Source: Alteromonas stellipolaris
GTDB taxonomy: Bacteria > Pseudomonadota > Gammaproteobacteria > Enterobacterales > Alteromonadaceae
Length of the DNA: 64,000 bases
Assembly (NCBI RefSeq): GCF_001562115.1
Contig: NZ_CP013926.1
Coordinates: 496,001-560,000, forward strand
Direction of reading: 5' to 3'
In this document: piece by piece, positions 11,228-20,727 of the stretch
How the letters are laid out: every line of letters begins with the position of its first letter
How positions within the stretch are numbered: the first letter of the stretch is position 1
Made by a program: the position numbers and the translations under genes
Notes under the pieces: generated by a model
Database searches by the model: none
What the model was told of the DNA's origin: nothing
Seen by the model: the letters and a program-made list of their open reading frames with translations, nothing else

Positions 11228-11953
11228 ATGAAATTATCTACTAAAAGCACATTGCTTGCGGTTGCTGTATCGTCAGCTTGCCTATTTACTGCGTTACCTA
11301 GTTACGCAGAAGTTACGGCTAACGCCGGCGCGACAAGTAACTACATTTGGCGTGGTTTAACGCAAACAATGAATGAAGCTGCCGTTCAGGGCGGAATTGA
11401 CTACGCACACGAAAGTGGCTTTTATGCAGGTACTTGGGCATCAAACGTGAAATACGGTTCAGACGACAATTATTCGTATGAGCACGATATGTATTTTGGA
11501 TTCTCTGGTGAATCTAACGATATCTCCTATGATTTCGGTTACCTTTATTACAATTATGATGCTGCAGCAAACTTCGATTTTGCTGAAGTATACGGCTCTG
11601 TTGGTATGGGTGGACTTAGCCTGACCCTTTCTGTTCTTGCTCATACCGAAGCGGATGAAGCGGATAACCGTGATTACGGTTTTGGTGAAGCGACTTATGT
11701 TTCGCTTGATTATGGTTTAGAAGTACTAAATGGTTCGGAACTAGGTTTCCATGTTGGTTATCACCAAGGTGATTTTGCGGAAGACTTCAACGGTGTAGTT
11801 GGCGGTTACGCAGATTGGGGTGTGTCTATTGCGAAAGATGGATTTAGCTTCGCAGTAACCGGTACTGATTTAGATGACAGTGGTGATGCAGATTCGTTAG
11901 ATAACGATGCAGTTAAGTTCACTGTTGCTTACAGCATGGACTTCGAGCTGTAA
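11228..11953 (+). CDS. TorF-family putative outer-membrane porin
   Basis: 241 aa. Start chosen at ATG 11228, with GGAG about 9 nt upstream and a classical signal peptide (MKLSTKSTLLAVAVSSACLF... cleaved after SYA). The mature N terminus EVTANAGATSNYIWRGLTQT is the family signature (TIGR02001-type proteins), followed by alternating aromatic/polar beta strands and a C-terminal FEL ending on an aromatic-containing strand. Expected to be an outer-membrane beta barrel; the solute is unknown. Monocistronic, with a strong terminator behind it. It lies in a rightward island between rpe and dam. Confidence 0.85.
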   Translation: MKLSTKSTLLAVAVSSACLFTALPSYAEVTANAGATSNYIWRGLTQTMNEAAVQGGIDYAHESGFYAGTWASNVKYGSDDNYSYEHDMYFGFSGESNDISYDFGYLYYNYDAAANFDFAEVYGSVGMGGLSLTLSVLAHTEADEADNRDYGFGEATYVSLDYGLEVLNGSELGFHVGYHQGDFAEDFNGVVGGYADWGVSIAKDGFSFAVTGTDLDDSGDADSLDNDAVKFTVAYSMDFEL

Positions 11954-12005
11954 GTTTAAAATGACTTCGAAAACAATGAATTAATTGTTGTTGATGTCTG
12001 AAATT

Positions 12006-12038
12006 AAAAGCCTGATGCGTACGTGTCAGGCTTTTTTT
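12006..12038 (+). terminator. Strong intrinsic terminator after the porin gene
   Basis: Stem AAAAGCCTGA (12006-12015) pairs with TCAGGCTTTT (12026-12035), with a 10-nt loop and a T7 run. Confidence 0.9.
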
Positions 12039-12146
12039 ACTATTGGAAATAGTAATTATATTCATCATTAGTGAATATTATCTTGTGAGTAATAAGGTTT
12101 TATTTATAATGAAGTTCAATGCAAAATAGCGCAAGGAGTGTTCAGG

Positions 12147-12425
12147 ATGAAAGTACTTCCATTTTATGCAGTATGCGGCATGGTTGCGCTAGTTAGCGTA
12201 GCGGTGTATCCACGTTCGGGCTCGGAAGCCTCAGTGTGCGAGTTTCAACCCTCTTCTAGTTTTAATCCTAAGTTACCTGCTAGTCATGTGCAGAATCAGT
12301 GCGCCAGAGACAGAGATGGTGTTGCTGAAGTCAGTTGGCTGTCATGGATTGCTGGAAAGTCTCCTTCATTTCAGTTTCATTTTCTCGATTTGCTTGAGTT
12401 ACTTCATAATGATGACAGCAAGTAA
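12147..12425 (+). CDS. Small exported or membrane-anchored protein, unknown
   Basis: 92 aa from ATG 12147, chosen over GTG 12138 because AAGGAG (12133-12138) sits 8 nt before it. The N terminus MKVLPFYAVCGMVALVSVAVY is a signal peptide or membrane anchor. The rest is polar with two cysteines (VCEF and NQCARD) and an aromatic C-terminal patch (FQFHFLDLLELL). I recognise no family. The DUF2970 gene follows after 45 nt, so the two may be co-transcribed. Confidence 0.5.
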   Translation: MKVLPFYAVCGMVALVSVAVYPRSGSEASVCEFQPSSSFNPKLPASHVQNQCARDRDGVAEVSWLSWIAGKSPSFQFHFLDLLELLHNDDSK

Positions 12426-12470
12426 AACAGCAAGTAGCATCGCAGTTTCCCAACAAAAGACTTATCAGTA

Positions 12471-12671
12471 ATGAGTCAACAACCGGGTACCGGCTTCTGG
12501 TCAGTGCTTATGAGTGTTGTTGCTGGTGTGTTCGGTGTGCAAAGCCATAAAAACTATGAGCGCGATTTTACGAAAGGAACCTTCGTTAGTTTTCTGATTA
12601 TTGGCATATTTTTAGTTGCCATGATGGTGGTGTCTTTAATGATGTTTGTGAAGTGGCTAACCGGTTATTAG
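12471..12671 (+). CDS. DUF2970 small membrane protein
   Basis: 66 aa. FWSVLMSVVAGVFGVQSHKNYERDFTKG followed by one transmembrane helix (VSFLIIGIFLVAMMVVSLMMFV) is the DUF2970 pattern. Function unknown for the family. Its stop codon abuts the dam stop codon (12671/12672), so the two transcripts converge with no spacer. Confidence 0.8.
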   Translation: MSQQPGTGFWSVLMSVVAGVFGVQSHKNYERDFTKGTFVSFLIIGIFLVAMMVVSLMMFVKWLTGY

Positions 12672-13550
12672 TTATTTTTTTGCTTCAACATTTCTGCGTT
12701 GGTTTCGTTTTGGCTTTTTTACTACTGCGCTAGGCGGGAAGTACGCCAAAATTTCATCTACGGGCTTTCTTGTAGCACCATTTTGACTAATGGAGCGCTT
12801 TACCGACAACATGCTGAAATCTGCGCCCTTGTATAAGGTGCGGGTAAGTGGCAAATCATGATTCGACACCAACACGGGGATCCCCCGCTTTTTTGCGGTT
12901 CGCATTGCAAGTTCTGCTAACTTCTCTTGCGCGTCTTGTCCAAAACTGCGCGCTGCATAACTTGTAAACGCCGCTGTTTTACTGATAGGTGCGTAGGGTG
13001 GGTCACAATAAATGACATTTCCGCGGCGGGCGCGAGTAAATACTTTTTCAAAGGGTAAACAAGTGAATGTGGCTTTTTGCGCCTTCTCTGCAAACACGAA
13101 CATTTCATGCTCAGGGAAGTAGGGCTTTTTATAACGCCCAAAAGGTACGTTGAACCTGCCCGCTAAACTATAGCGACATAATCCATTGTACCCATGCCTA
13201 TTAAGGTATAGAAATAAAATAGCTCGGTAGTACTCGTCTTCGGTGGCATTAAATTCTTCTCGCAAAGCATAGTACATTTTCTCATCGTTACGTTCGCCGT
13301 TAAAGAAACTACGAGCGTCATGAATGATGGCATCTGGCTGCGCTTTTAAGAAGTTATACAGGTTTATAAGGTCAGGGTTGATGTCGTTCAGCAAATACCG
13401 CTTATACTGAGTATTCAGAAACACTGACCCCGCGCCTACAAACGGTTCAATAAGTTTGTTTGCTTGAGGTAACCTGGCCTGAATATGCTCTACTAGGCTG
13501 TACTTGCCACCGGCCCACTTTAAAAAGGCCCGGTTCTTTTTCTGCATCAT
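12672..13550 (-). CDS. dam: DNA adenine (GATC) methylase
   Basis: 292 aa D12-class N6-adenine methyltransferase. AdoMet motif FVGAGSVFLN (37-46), catalytic DPPY at 183-186, and the N-terminal KWAGGK typical of Dam. It methylates GATC, guiding mismatch repair and replication timing. The C terminus is a lysine/arginine-rich tail beyond the usual end. It follows damX by 211 nt; that gap contains a 7-bp hairpin (13660-13678) with no U run. Confidence 0.95.
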   Translation of the reverse strand: MMQKKNRAFLKWAGGKYSLVEHIQARLPQANKLIEPFVGAGSVFLNTQYKRYLLNDINPDLINLYNFLKAQPDAIIHDARSFFNGERNDEKMYYALREEFNATEDEYYRAILFLYLNRHGYNGLCRYSLAGRFNVPFGRYKKPYFPEHEMFVFAEKAQKATFTCLPFEKVFTRARRGNVIYCDPPYAPISKTAAFTSYAARSFGQDAQEKLAELAMRTAKKRGIPVLVSNHDLPLTRTLYKGADFSMLSVKRSISQNGATRKPVDEILAYFPPSAVVKKPKRNQRRNVEAKK

Positions 13551-13761
13551 GCGTAAACGTTACTACCTGCACGGAATAAAGACGGTTGTCATTCCGGTAC
13601 TCGCCGAGTGTGGCGTTATTCTGGGGAGTGGCGCTGCAAATATCTCGCAATACCACGCTAAAGATAGATTGTATCTTTCCTCATACGATGGAACAACCAT
13701 GAAACGTAAAGCTGACGGCTTTTCTTTTGTTTGAAGTTAGTACAATGAGCACAACGTACTA

Positions 13762-15288
13762 TTATTCGCCAGCTACCAGCGCCATTTCGTCTAAAATTTG
13801 CTGTCCAAGTTTAATGAACGCTTCGTTTTTAGTCGGATAATCCGGTAGGGCAGATAACGCAGTACGAGCGTCAGTTAGTGATTTAAATGGTTGATGGAAA
13901 ACCACCACATGCCAATCACCGCCATACCGTGTAGTCACATACTGTCGGGTAACGGCATACAAGTTATGTTGAGCAATAAATTGGCTAACAACGTTTTTAT
14001 CTTTAATGCCTACCATCTGAATCACAAAATCGTTGGGCAAAACCATGTCAGGCTTTAAGATTTCTGTGATAGCGCTGGTAGGGGGAGTGCTGGTAGCCCT
14101 TTCACTTGTTGATCCACCATCACTTTGTGATTGCACTTGCACGCTGGCTTGTTGAGCCTTGGCGGTTTGCGTGCTTTCATTTAAAGCGGGTTTTGCCGCA
14201 ACGCTATCAGGAGTGTTTAAAGTAGATGCACTATTAGCCCCTTCACTCGAGATTACTTGTTGTTGAGGCTCTTGATTGCTGATTTGCATTGGTGTGCCCG
14301 CTACCAGCGTATCAGGGTCAGAAGTGCTGTCTATCAGAGCGCTGTTTGTTACGTCGCCAGCTACTTTGCCATCTGCATCGCGATCAAGCGAGGAGACCGC
14401 ACCTTTCCAGTCTGTCACGAGTTCTACGTTGCTCTCATTGTCTGGAGTTGGCGCAATAGGCTGCTCAGCTTGATTATCTGCGACTTTGCTAAAAGCAGAG
14501 CCTGGTACCACATTCTCTGACTCAGAAGGCTTAGGTTGTTGTGCAATCGGTGAAAATAACGACGATATTGAATCGCCATACTGCCAAGTAACCAATCCGC
14601 CAAAGGTCAATAAAAATACCAAGGCTATAGCTATATAGAACCCCGTAGAGGTAAGTGGGTTAGACGGGGTGGCTTCGACAGGAAGATTCCGTTTATCAAG
14701 GTGAGCTTGAAACGCTTCTCGGCGCTGGGAAATCATCCTATCTAGTTCAGATCCTTGAGGCTTTGAAGTTTGAAGGTTTGAAGAAATAGATTGGCTACTA
14801 ATAAGTAATGGGGTATCGGTATTTTTGGCTGGGAGCCATTTTTTGGCATTTTCAGCCCATTTGGTTGTGGCAAATAGCAATACATTCAAATGTTGCTTGT
14901 TACCCGCGAAGCGGCTTTGTAATACCAAATCCCATAGCTCTTGAAGCAGTTTGTCGGGCATGTGCTCGGCTTGCGTTATAGCAATGAGTACTGGCCCTTC
15001 ATGGCTATTAAGTGCAGACAATAATTCATTAAGAGGGCGTACGAAACTACCGACTACTTGACCTAACAACTGGCGGCACAACTGACCACGGTAGTCAGAA
15101 ATTTCCATATTAGATTCAGCGGTTAAATACGCTATCTCAGTATCGTCATGCTGCTGGTAAACGAAGGCTTCAAGAGTTTGCTGTTGCTCTGCAATAGAGT
15201 CGCCACTGACAAAAACCAGTTGAGAGGAATAATTAACTAAATACTCAAGACGTTCATGCAATTCACTGTGCATGCGCAATAACCCCAT
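13762..15288 (-). CDS. damX: DamX-like SPOR-domain cell-division protein
   Basis: About 508 aa. The N-terminal part resembles a degenerate AAA domain (VFVSGDSIAEQQQTL, VLIAITQAEHMPD), then a transmembrane helix (GFYIAIALVFLLTFGGLVTW), a long Ser/Thr/Gln/Pro-rich periplasmic linker, and a C-terminal SPOR domain (FVIQMVGIKDKNVVSQFI...YGGDWHVVVF) that binds denuded septal peptidoglycan. I take ATG 15288; a TTG at 15297 would add three residues and has its CAGG too close. It lies between aroB and dam, as in other gammaproteobacteria. Confidence 0.88.
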   Translation of the reverse strand: MGLLRMHSELHERLEYLVNYSSQLVFVSGDSIAEQQQTLEAFVYQQHDDTEIAYLTAESNMEISDYRGQLCRQLLGQVVGSFVRPLNELLSALNSHEGPVLIAITQAEHMPDKLLQELWDLVLQSRFAGNKQHLNVLLFATTKWAENAKKWLPAKNTDTPLLISSQSISSNLQTSKPQGSELDRMISQRREAFQAHLDKRNLPVEATPSNPLTSTGFYIAIALVFLLTFGGLVTWQYGDSISSLFSPIAQQPKPSESENVVPGSAFSKVADNQAEQPIAPTPDNESNVELVTDWKGAVSSLDRDADGKVAGDVTNSALIDSTSDPDTLVAGTPMQISNQEPQQQVISSEGANSASTLNTPDSVAAKPALNESTQTAKAQQASVQVQSQSDGGSTSERATSTPPTSAITEILKPDMVLPNDFVIQMVGIKDKNVVSQFIAQHNLYAVTRQYVTTRYGGDWHVVVFHQPFKSLTDARTALSALPDYPTKNEAFIKLGQQILDEMALVAGE

Positions 15289-15361
15289 AAAGCCCAATAC
15301 CTGTGTAAAGGGCTAGCAAATAAAACGAATGTAGGTGTTAGTTAGGTTTGCCAGTATACGG

Positions 15362-16429
15362 CTAGCGTAGAATTTTAGTAAGAATATCGTCAGTGACGTC
15401 TTTAGTGACAACTGCATTGCCCATATTCTTAGGAAGTACAAAACGAATATTACCGGCTTCTACTTTTTTGTCGCGCTTCATATGCTTTACATAATCTGCT
15501 TTACTCATTGTGCTAGGCCCTTCCACTGGAAGTGAAAATGCCTCAAAGAGTGAACGTACGCGACGAGTTTCTGACGCTGTAAACCAACCTAACTGCTCTG
15601 CAGCTACACAAGCAATTATAGTACCAGCTGACACAGCTTCGCCATGTAACCAGTTACCATAGCCTTGTTCAGCTTCAATGGCGTGACCAAAGGTGTGACC
15701 TAAGTTTAAAATAGCTCTCAGGCCGCCTTCACGTTCATCTTTAGCAACCACTTCCGCTTTAATTTCACAGCAGCGTTTAATGGCAACATTGAGGGTTGAT
15801 TCATCAAGCTGTTTTAGTGCTTGCTCATTCGCTTCAAGCCAAGAGAAAAAGGCTTCATCATAAATGATGCCGTATTTTATGACTTCCGCCATACCAGCAG
15901 AGAACTCACGGGGAGGTAGCGTAGACAGTGATTTGGTATCAATAGCGACCAAGATTGGCTGATAAAAAGCGCCAATCATGTTTTTGCCCAAGGAGTGATT
16001 AACCGCGGTTTTACCACCTACAGAAGAATCTACTTGTGAAAGTAGGGTAGTGGGCACTTGAATAAAGGGTACGCCGCGTTGATATGTTGCAGCCACAAAA
16101 CCACACAAATCGCCAATAACACCACCACCTAATGCAATAAGGGTGGTATCTCGAGCCGCGTTGAGTTCAAGCAAGCGGGTCATGACTACCTCGAATTGCT
16201 CGAGGTTTTTATATTGTTCACCGTCAGGCAATACAATGGTTTCAATTTGCTTGCTACCACATGCCGCTTTCACGGTATCAAGATATAATGGCGCAACAGT
16301 TTCATTGGTGACAATAACCACCAATGGACCTTTTATATAAGGCACAAAAAGGCCAGGCTGCTTGAGCAACCCAGCCTCAATATGTATAGGGTAGCTACGT
16401 TCGCCAAGTTCCACAGTTAAGGTTGACAT
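15362..16429 (-). CDS. aroB: 3-dehydroquinate synthase
   Basis: 355 aa. It converts DAHP to 3-dehydroquinate, step two of the shikimate pathway, using NAD+ and a divalent metal. Motifs: [51 protein letters not shown], the metal-binding region with [12 protein letters not shown], and HGEAVSAGT. It lies 27 nt downstream of aroK and is probably in one transcript with it and damX. Confidence 0.97.
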   Translation of the reverse strand: MSTLTVELGERSYPIHIEAGLLKQPGLFVPYIKGPLVVIVTNETVAPLYLDTVKAACGSKQIETIVLPDGEQYKNLEQFEVVMTRLLELNAARDTTLIALGGGVIGDLCGFVAATYQRGVPFIQVPTTLLSQVDSSVGGKTAVNHSLGKNMIGAFYQPILVAIDTKSLSTLPPREFSAGMAEVIKYGIIYDEAFFSWLEANEQALKQLDESTLNVAIKRCCEIKAEVVAKDEREGGLRAILNLGHTFGHAIEAEQGYGNWLHGEAVSAGTIIACVAAEQLGWFTASETRRVRSLFEAFSLPVEGPSTMSKADYVKHMKRDKKVEAGNIRFVLPKNMGNAVVTKDVTDDILTKILR

Positions 16430-16456
16430 GGGCGTAGCACCTCCTAATTATTTTAT

Positions 16457-16972
16457 TTATAAACCGATTTTACTAATGATCTGATTTGCCACTGCACGAG
16501 CAGATTGGTCATCAGTATCAACTACATAATCTGCAACTTCTTCGTAAAGAGGATTACGCAAATCTGCTAGATCGCGAAGTACTTGCTCCGGATCGTCGTT
16601 TTGAAGCAAAGGGCGACGCTTATCGCGCTGTGTTCGAGCAACTTGCTTATCAATCGTAGTTTGCAAGTAAACAACAATGCCTCGTGCAGACAAACGATTA
16701 CGTACTGCTTTGGTTACAATTGAACCGCCGCCAGTGGCAAGCACGATACCCTGCTTGTCTGTTAAATCATTGATGATGTTTTCTTCACGTGCACGGAATC
16801 CATCTTCGCCTTCAAGGTCGAAGATCCAGGCGATATCAGCACCAGAACGGCGCTCTATTTCCTGATCGGAGTCATAAAAATCCAGGTGAAGTTCGTCTGC
16901 CAGGTGTCTACCGATGGTACTTTTGCCAGCACCCATTGGGCCAACCAAAAAGATATTACGTTTTTCAGCCAT
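16457..16972 (-). CDS. aroK: Shikimate kinase I
   Basis: 171 aa. P-loop GPMGAGKS at 11-18; shikimate-binding [21 protein letters not shown] and ATGGGSI; LID-region RDKRRPLL. Phosphorylates shikimate. AroK rather than AroL is inferred from its position after pilQ and before aroB. A good sigma-70 promoter lies about 130 nt upstream. Confidence 0.97.
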   Translation of the reverse strand: MAEKRNIFLVGPMGAGKSTIGRHLADELHLDFYDSDQEIERRSGADIAWIFDLEGEDGFRAREENIINDLTDKQGIVLATGGGSIVTKAVRNRLSARGIVVYLQTTIDKQVARTQRDKRRPLLQNDDPEQVLRDLADLRNPLYEEVADYVVDTDDQSARAVANQIISKIGL

Positions 16973-17103
16973 ATTTGCTTATATCACAACTTTATCATGT
17001 TAGGGGCATGCACTGTTGCCTTACCAGCCTACCCATTGACTCGTGCTTATTTAATGTCCAATAAGCACTACTCCTTTAACCTCGCTAAAATTTCGAGACC
17101 GCG

Positions 17104-17133
17104 ATTATCTCAGTTTCTAACAAGCCCTTGCAA
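17104..17133 (-). promoter_or_regulatory. Probable sigma-70 promoter of aroK-aroB-damX
   Basis: Leftward TTGCAA (17128-17133), 18-bp spacer, GATAAT (17104-17109). It lies beyond the pil terminator and upstream of aroK, giving a leader of roughly 125 nt. Confidence 0.55.
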
Positions 17134-17195
17134 GTATTGTTGAAAACAATTAGCACTATAATGTAAATACAGGGGGATTGCAGTACCAGAAAACG

Positions 17196-17226
17196 CAAAA
17201 AGCGGACTGCTCTCAGCCCGCATTTT
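17196..17226 (-). terminator. Terminator at the end of the pilMNOPQ operon
   Basis: Leftward, GCGGGCT-GAGAGC-AGTCCGC (one G-T wobble) is followed by TTTTTGCG, about 20 nt after the pilQ stop. T/A runs on both sides make it potentially bidirectional. Confidence 0.7.
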
Positions 17227-17244
17227 ACCTTGAATAATAGCTTG

Positions 17245-19005
17245 TTACGGTTTTTCTGTAATTATTTTCGGTGTTACAAATATAAGTAGCTCACGTTTCT
17301 CTTGAAACTCCGATGTATTGCGAAACAGCACACCTAAAAACGGCAGGTCACCAAATAATGGTACTTTTGATACGTTATCGGTACTCGTTTGCTGGAAAAT
17401 ACCGCCTAATACTATGGTTTCGCCGTTTTCTACCAAGACCTGAGTTTTGATTTCTTGCGTATCAATGGCAACGGCATCACCGGTAGAAGTAGACACTGTT
17501 TCACCACGCGTATCTTGCGTCACCACTAAATCCAAAATAATGCGATTATCTGGCGTAATTTGCGGTGTTACGCGAAGCGACAATACCGCTTTTTTGAATT
17601 CAACCGAAGTTGCGCCACTTGAGGTGGCTTGAACATAAGGTATTTCGGTTCCTTGTTCAATGTAGGCTTCTTGTTGGTTCGCCACGGTAATGCGTGGGCT
17701 AGCGATAATCTCACCTTTGTTTTCAGACTCAAGTGCAGATAGCTCTAAATCTAATATGGTGCCATCAACCAAGCTTGCGATTTGAAAGCCAATAGTGCCC
17801 GTTGCACCAGAAACCGGAAGGTTTACGTTTAGTCTGTCGTCAATACTCGGAATAGAGCCACCTGCAATAGCTTCAGCCCCTTCAATACTCCCTGAAACAC
17901 CACTGTCACTTTCTCTATCGCTTAAGCCCCAGCGAACACCTAGCTCTTCATCCACGTTATCAAGTACGGTAACCATTCTGCTTTCAATTAATACTTGTTT
18001 AACTGGGATATCCAGCGCATCAATCATTTTTCTTGCTTCATCAATGGAAGGTAACGTATCTCGAATAAGCATAGTGTTAGTGCGTTCATCCACGGTAACT
18101 GTCCCGCGCTCAGATAAAATGCCGCCTTCTGAAGATTTCAAAATAGTCGCCAGATTGGCTGCTTTAGCGTAATTTACCGAGATGTTGACTGTACTAAGCG
18201 GGGCTAAATCAGACACTTGCTTCTTTGACTGCAATGCCTGGGTTTCTCTGGCGGTTAGCTCTTCAGTTGGCGCAATCAACAGAATGTTACCCTCTAAGCG
18301 TTTATCTAATCCTTTAACACGCAAAATCATATCAAGGGCTTGATCCCAAGGTACACCTGATAGGCTAATAGTGACATTTCCAGTCACTGTGTCTGTGGTT
18401 ACTAAGTTAAAGCCGTTAACTTGCGCGATAATTTGCAACACTTGACGTACAGGTACATCTTGAAAATCTAGCGAGATAGGGTCGCCTGTATAGGTTTTTT
18501 TGTTTTCTAACTCTTCTTGTTGCGACAAGCTCATCGGCTCAATTTTGATGCGAATGATGTTATCGTCTATCGCGTGGCGAGCTGTCACGGTATCGCTATA
18601 AAGAATCTCTATACGCGTACCTTTTTTATCTTGAAAGGTCTCAATGGTTGATACTGGCGTGGAAAACTCTGTTACGTTTAATTCAACGAGCTGACTGTCA
18701 TCTAACACGCTATTAGCAAGGGTTATGGTAACCTTGCCTTGAGACTCAACGAGTTGCGGTGTAGGTGAAGCACCTTCAAAGGTGACTAACGTAACACCAA
18801 TATTATTAGCTTCTCGAGTAAAGTCTATACCGGTAATTCGGGTTGAAGGAGTGTCGTCATTTGGGTCGTACAATACGGGTTCTAACGCTTTGGCGGGCGC
18901 AACATAAACCATCAATACCGTACAGATAGCAGCAAAGCCAAGCAACCAAGGCCAGCGAGAACTTCTACGATTTAAAGATTTGTTAAATAGGTAACGCTCA
19001 GCCAT
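17245..19005 (-). CDS. pilQ: Type IV pilus secretin
   Basis: 586 aa from ATG 19005, which follows AGGAG by 10 nt and overlaps the pilP stop by one base (TAATG). A longer frame from 19065 would overlap pilP by 61 nt and is rejected. N terminus carries a membrane-spanning export signal (RWPWLLGFAAICTVLMVYVAPAKA). Then an AMIN-type beta domain, STN/N1 domains (ISLDFQDVPVRQVLQIIAQV), and the secretin barrel ending GGIFQQTSTDNVSKVPLFGDLPFLGVLFRN...ELLIFVTPKI. It forms the outer-membrane pore for the pilus and for DNA uptake. Confidence 0.96.
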   Translation of the reverse strand: MAERYLFNKSLNRRSSRWPWLLGFAAICTVLMVYVAPAKALEPVLYDPNDDTPSTRITGIDFTREANNIGVTLVTFEGASPTPQLVESQGKVTITLANSVLDDSQLVELNVTEFSTPVSTIETFQDKKGTRIEILYSDTVTARHAIDDNIIRIKIEPMSLSQQEELENKKTYTGDPISLDFQDVPVRQVLQIIAQVNGFNLVTTDTVTGNVTISLSGVPWDQALDMILRVKGLDKRLEGNILLIAPTEELTARETQALQSKKQVSDLAPLSTVNISVNYAKAANLATILKSSEGGILSERGTVTVDERTNTMLIRDTLPSIDEARKMIDALDIPVKQVLIESRMVTVLDNVDEELGVRWGLSDRESDSGVSGSIEGAEAIAGGSIPSIDDRLNVNLPVSGATGTIGFQIASLVDGTILDLELSALESENKGEIIASPRITVANQQEAYIEQGTEIPYVQATSSGATSVEFKKAVLSLRVTPQITPDNRIILDLVVTQDTRGETVSTSTGDAVAIDTQEIKTQVLVENGETIVLGGIFQQTSTDNVSKVPLFGDLPFLGVLFRNTSEFQEKRELLIFVTPKIITEKP

Positions 19006-19535
19006 TATTTTTTCTCTCCTGACGTTGAGGTTTTGCTCAACGTTATCTCTTTTTTCTGCCAGCAACCTGCGCCATCAGGTATAAGCTGTTCTATTGTTAG
19101 TGAGTTTGGATTAATTTCAGTGATTTTACCGTAAAATAAACCGATGCGGCTGCCAATTTTGGCTTTATGTAGAATACCGTCATTACTGGTTACTAGCGCC
19201 CATTCAACGCCTTGGCTTTTAAAGTTTCCGGTTAACCCTAATGAGTCTAAGCCATACCTTTCCAATTTCTGCTTTGTGCGTTTAAAGTCAGGTTGAAAAC
19301 AGTTTTGTTGTCGAGTTTGTGTCAGTGGTGGCGTGTTTTCTTTAGGCGAATCAAAAGGGCTAGGCAATTCGCTCGCCGAATATTCAAAGGTTTTAGGTGT
19401 AGCAAACTCAGGGTAGGGTTCAATGTTGTGAACCGCATTTTCGCTCACACTTTGCGTGTACGCCTGCAAGTCATCAAGTTTTGGCGAGCAAGCGGTTATC
19501 AAGACAACAGCAGCAAGAACTAAAAAATAGCGCAT
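19005..19535 (-). CDS. pilP: Type IV pilus inner-membrane lipoprotein PilP
   Basis: 176 aa lipoprotein: signal ending in the lipobox ITAC (Cys16). The C-terminal domain (LTGNFKSQGVEWALVTSNDGILHKAKIGSRIG) is the beta fold that contacts PilQ N domains. It links PilMNO to the secretin. Overlaps pilO by one base and pilQ by one base, indicating translational coupling. Confidence 0.93.
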   Translation of the reverse strand: MRYFLVLAAVVLITACSPKLDDLQAYTQSVSENAVHNIEPYPEFATPKTFEYSASELPSPFDSPKENTPPLTQTRQQNCFQPDFKRTKQKLERYGLDSLGLTGNFKSQGVEWALVTSNDGILHKAKIGSRIGLFYGKITEINPNSLTIEQLIPDGAGCWQKKEITLSKTSTSGEKK

Positions 19536-20146
19536 TACTTAGATCCCCCGCTTATACCGGTACTGTTTTCTGAGCGGTAGGTTTTTGCTTGCAATTGCAA
19601 GGTAAGCCCATTGCTTTCCCGTAAAATATCAAAGTCATGCAAGGTAACAATACGAGGAAGCCCAGCCACTTTAGAAACGAACTCTCCAAAATGGTGATAG
19701 CCTCCACTGACTTCAATTTCAATAGGCAGTTCGGTGTAGAACTCTTTAGGCACCTCTTGTTGCCAGTTCAATAACTTAAAGGTAAGCCCTGATGAGGTAC
19801 CCACATAAGTTATATCGTCTAGCAAGCCTGGGGTTTCATTGCTGGTGGGTAGGCTTTTCAGCATGGAAGAAAAGTCATCTTCTAGCTGTGCGAGCTGCTC
19901 TCGGTACGCTTCTTTATTTACCGCAATGCGGTACTTGGCTTCGTATTGCAGCTTTAGCTCTTGTTCTTTTAATTCCGCAGCATCTAGAATAGGAAGCTTA
20001 GGGTTTATAAGTAGATAATAGCTAAGTGCACCAATTACGATTGCCACAAAGGCAGCCACCACTATACGTATTTCATTTGGCCAAATAGCAATTTGTTCAA
20101 AATCTAGTTCATTGAGTTCTTTAAGTTTTTCTACATCAAATTTCAT
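19535..20146 (-). CDS. pilO: Type IV pilus alignment protein PilO
   Basis: 203 aa bitopic membrane protein. A transmembrane helix (VVAAFVAIVIGALSYYLLI, about 29-47), then a coiled coil (ELKEQELKLQYEAKYRIAVNKEAYREQLAQLEDDF), then the ferredoxin-like C-terminal domain (DLNWQQEVPKEFYTELPIEIEV region). Pairs with PilN in the inner-membrane platform. One-base overlaps with pilN and pilP. Confidence 0.93.
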   Translation of the reverse strand: MKFDVEKLKELNELDFEQIAIWPNEIRIVVAAFVAIVIGALSYYLLINPKLPILDAAELKEQELKLQYEAKYRIAVNKEAYREQLAQLEDDFSSMLKSLPTSNETPGLLDDITYVGTSSGLTFKLLNWQQEVPKEFYTELPIEIEVSGGYHHFGEFVSKVAGLPRIVTLHDFDILRESNGLTLQLQAKTYRSENSTGISGGSK

Positions 20147-20727
20147 TAGTTTGTCTCCCCTTCAGCATCTTGCTTCAACGGTGATACCGAGTCGCTAACC
20201 ATGAAGGTAAGCGTGAAGGTGCTAATTGCACGAGAGGCATTGGTGTCTGCTTTTATAGAAGACAATTCAGCTCCAACAAAAACATCTGAATTATCTAATG
20301 AGCGCATGAAATCAGAAAGTCGGTTATTTGAATCGCTGATACCTTCAATTTGTAATTTATTACCTATGCGCTTCATGGATTGGAAGGTCACGCCCACAGG
20401 TACAATTTTAGCAAGCTCATCAAATATTATGGCTGCCACATTTCGGCTAGCCTGTAATTGCTCAATAAGGGCCATGCGCTGTTCAATCGCATTTTTGCTT
20501 TCTTTAATATTTTTTATATCTGCAATTTGCGCATCTAATAAGCCAATCTCTCGCTCAAGAAACTGGTTTCTTGAATTCTGGTGATTAATTTGTTGGTCGA
20601 TGGCTTGACCGATAAACCAAAAAATTAACCCCATAATAGCGGCAACGGCAACTAAGGCCATTAGATACTGCTGCTTTTGATGTTGGCGTTGTTGTTCGCG
20701 CCAAGGAAGTAAGTTTACATGTGCCAT
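20146..20727 (-). CDS. pilN: Type IV pilus assembly protein PilN
   Basis: 193 aa. The cytoplasmic N terminus begins MAHVNLLPWREQQR, the conserved INLLPW motif that docks into PilM. One membrane helix (YLMALVAVAAIMGLIFWFIG), a coiled coil and a ferredoxin-like domain follow. It overlaps pilM by 13 nt. Confidence 0.95.
   Translation of the reverse strand: MAHVNLLPWREQQRQHQKQQYLMALVAVAAIMGLIFWFIGQAIDQQINHQNSRNQFLEREIGLLDAQIADIKNIKESKNAIEQRMALIEQLQASRNVAAIIFDELAKIVPVGVTFQSMKRIGNKLQIEGISDSNNRLSDFMRSLDNSDVFVGAELSSIKADTNASRAISTFTLTFMVSDSVSPLKQDAEGETN

Noticed and set aside
12286..12471. Second reading frame inside the 92-aa gene
   Set aside because: It overlaps a frame with a strong RBS and signal peptide, and has neither itself.
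19005..19065. Longer pilQ start overlapping pilP
   Set aside because: ATG 19005 has a strong RBS and the one-base overlap typical of this operon.
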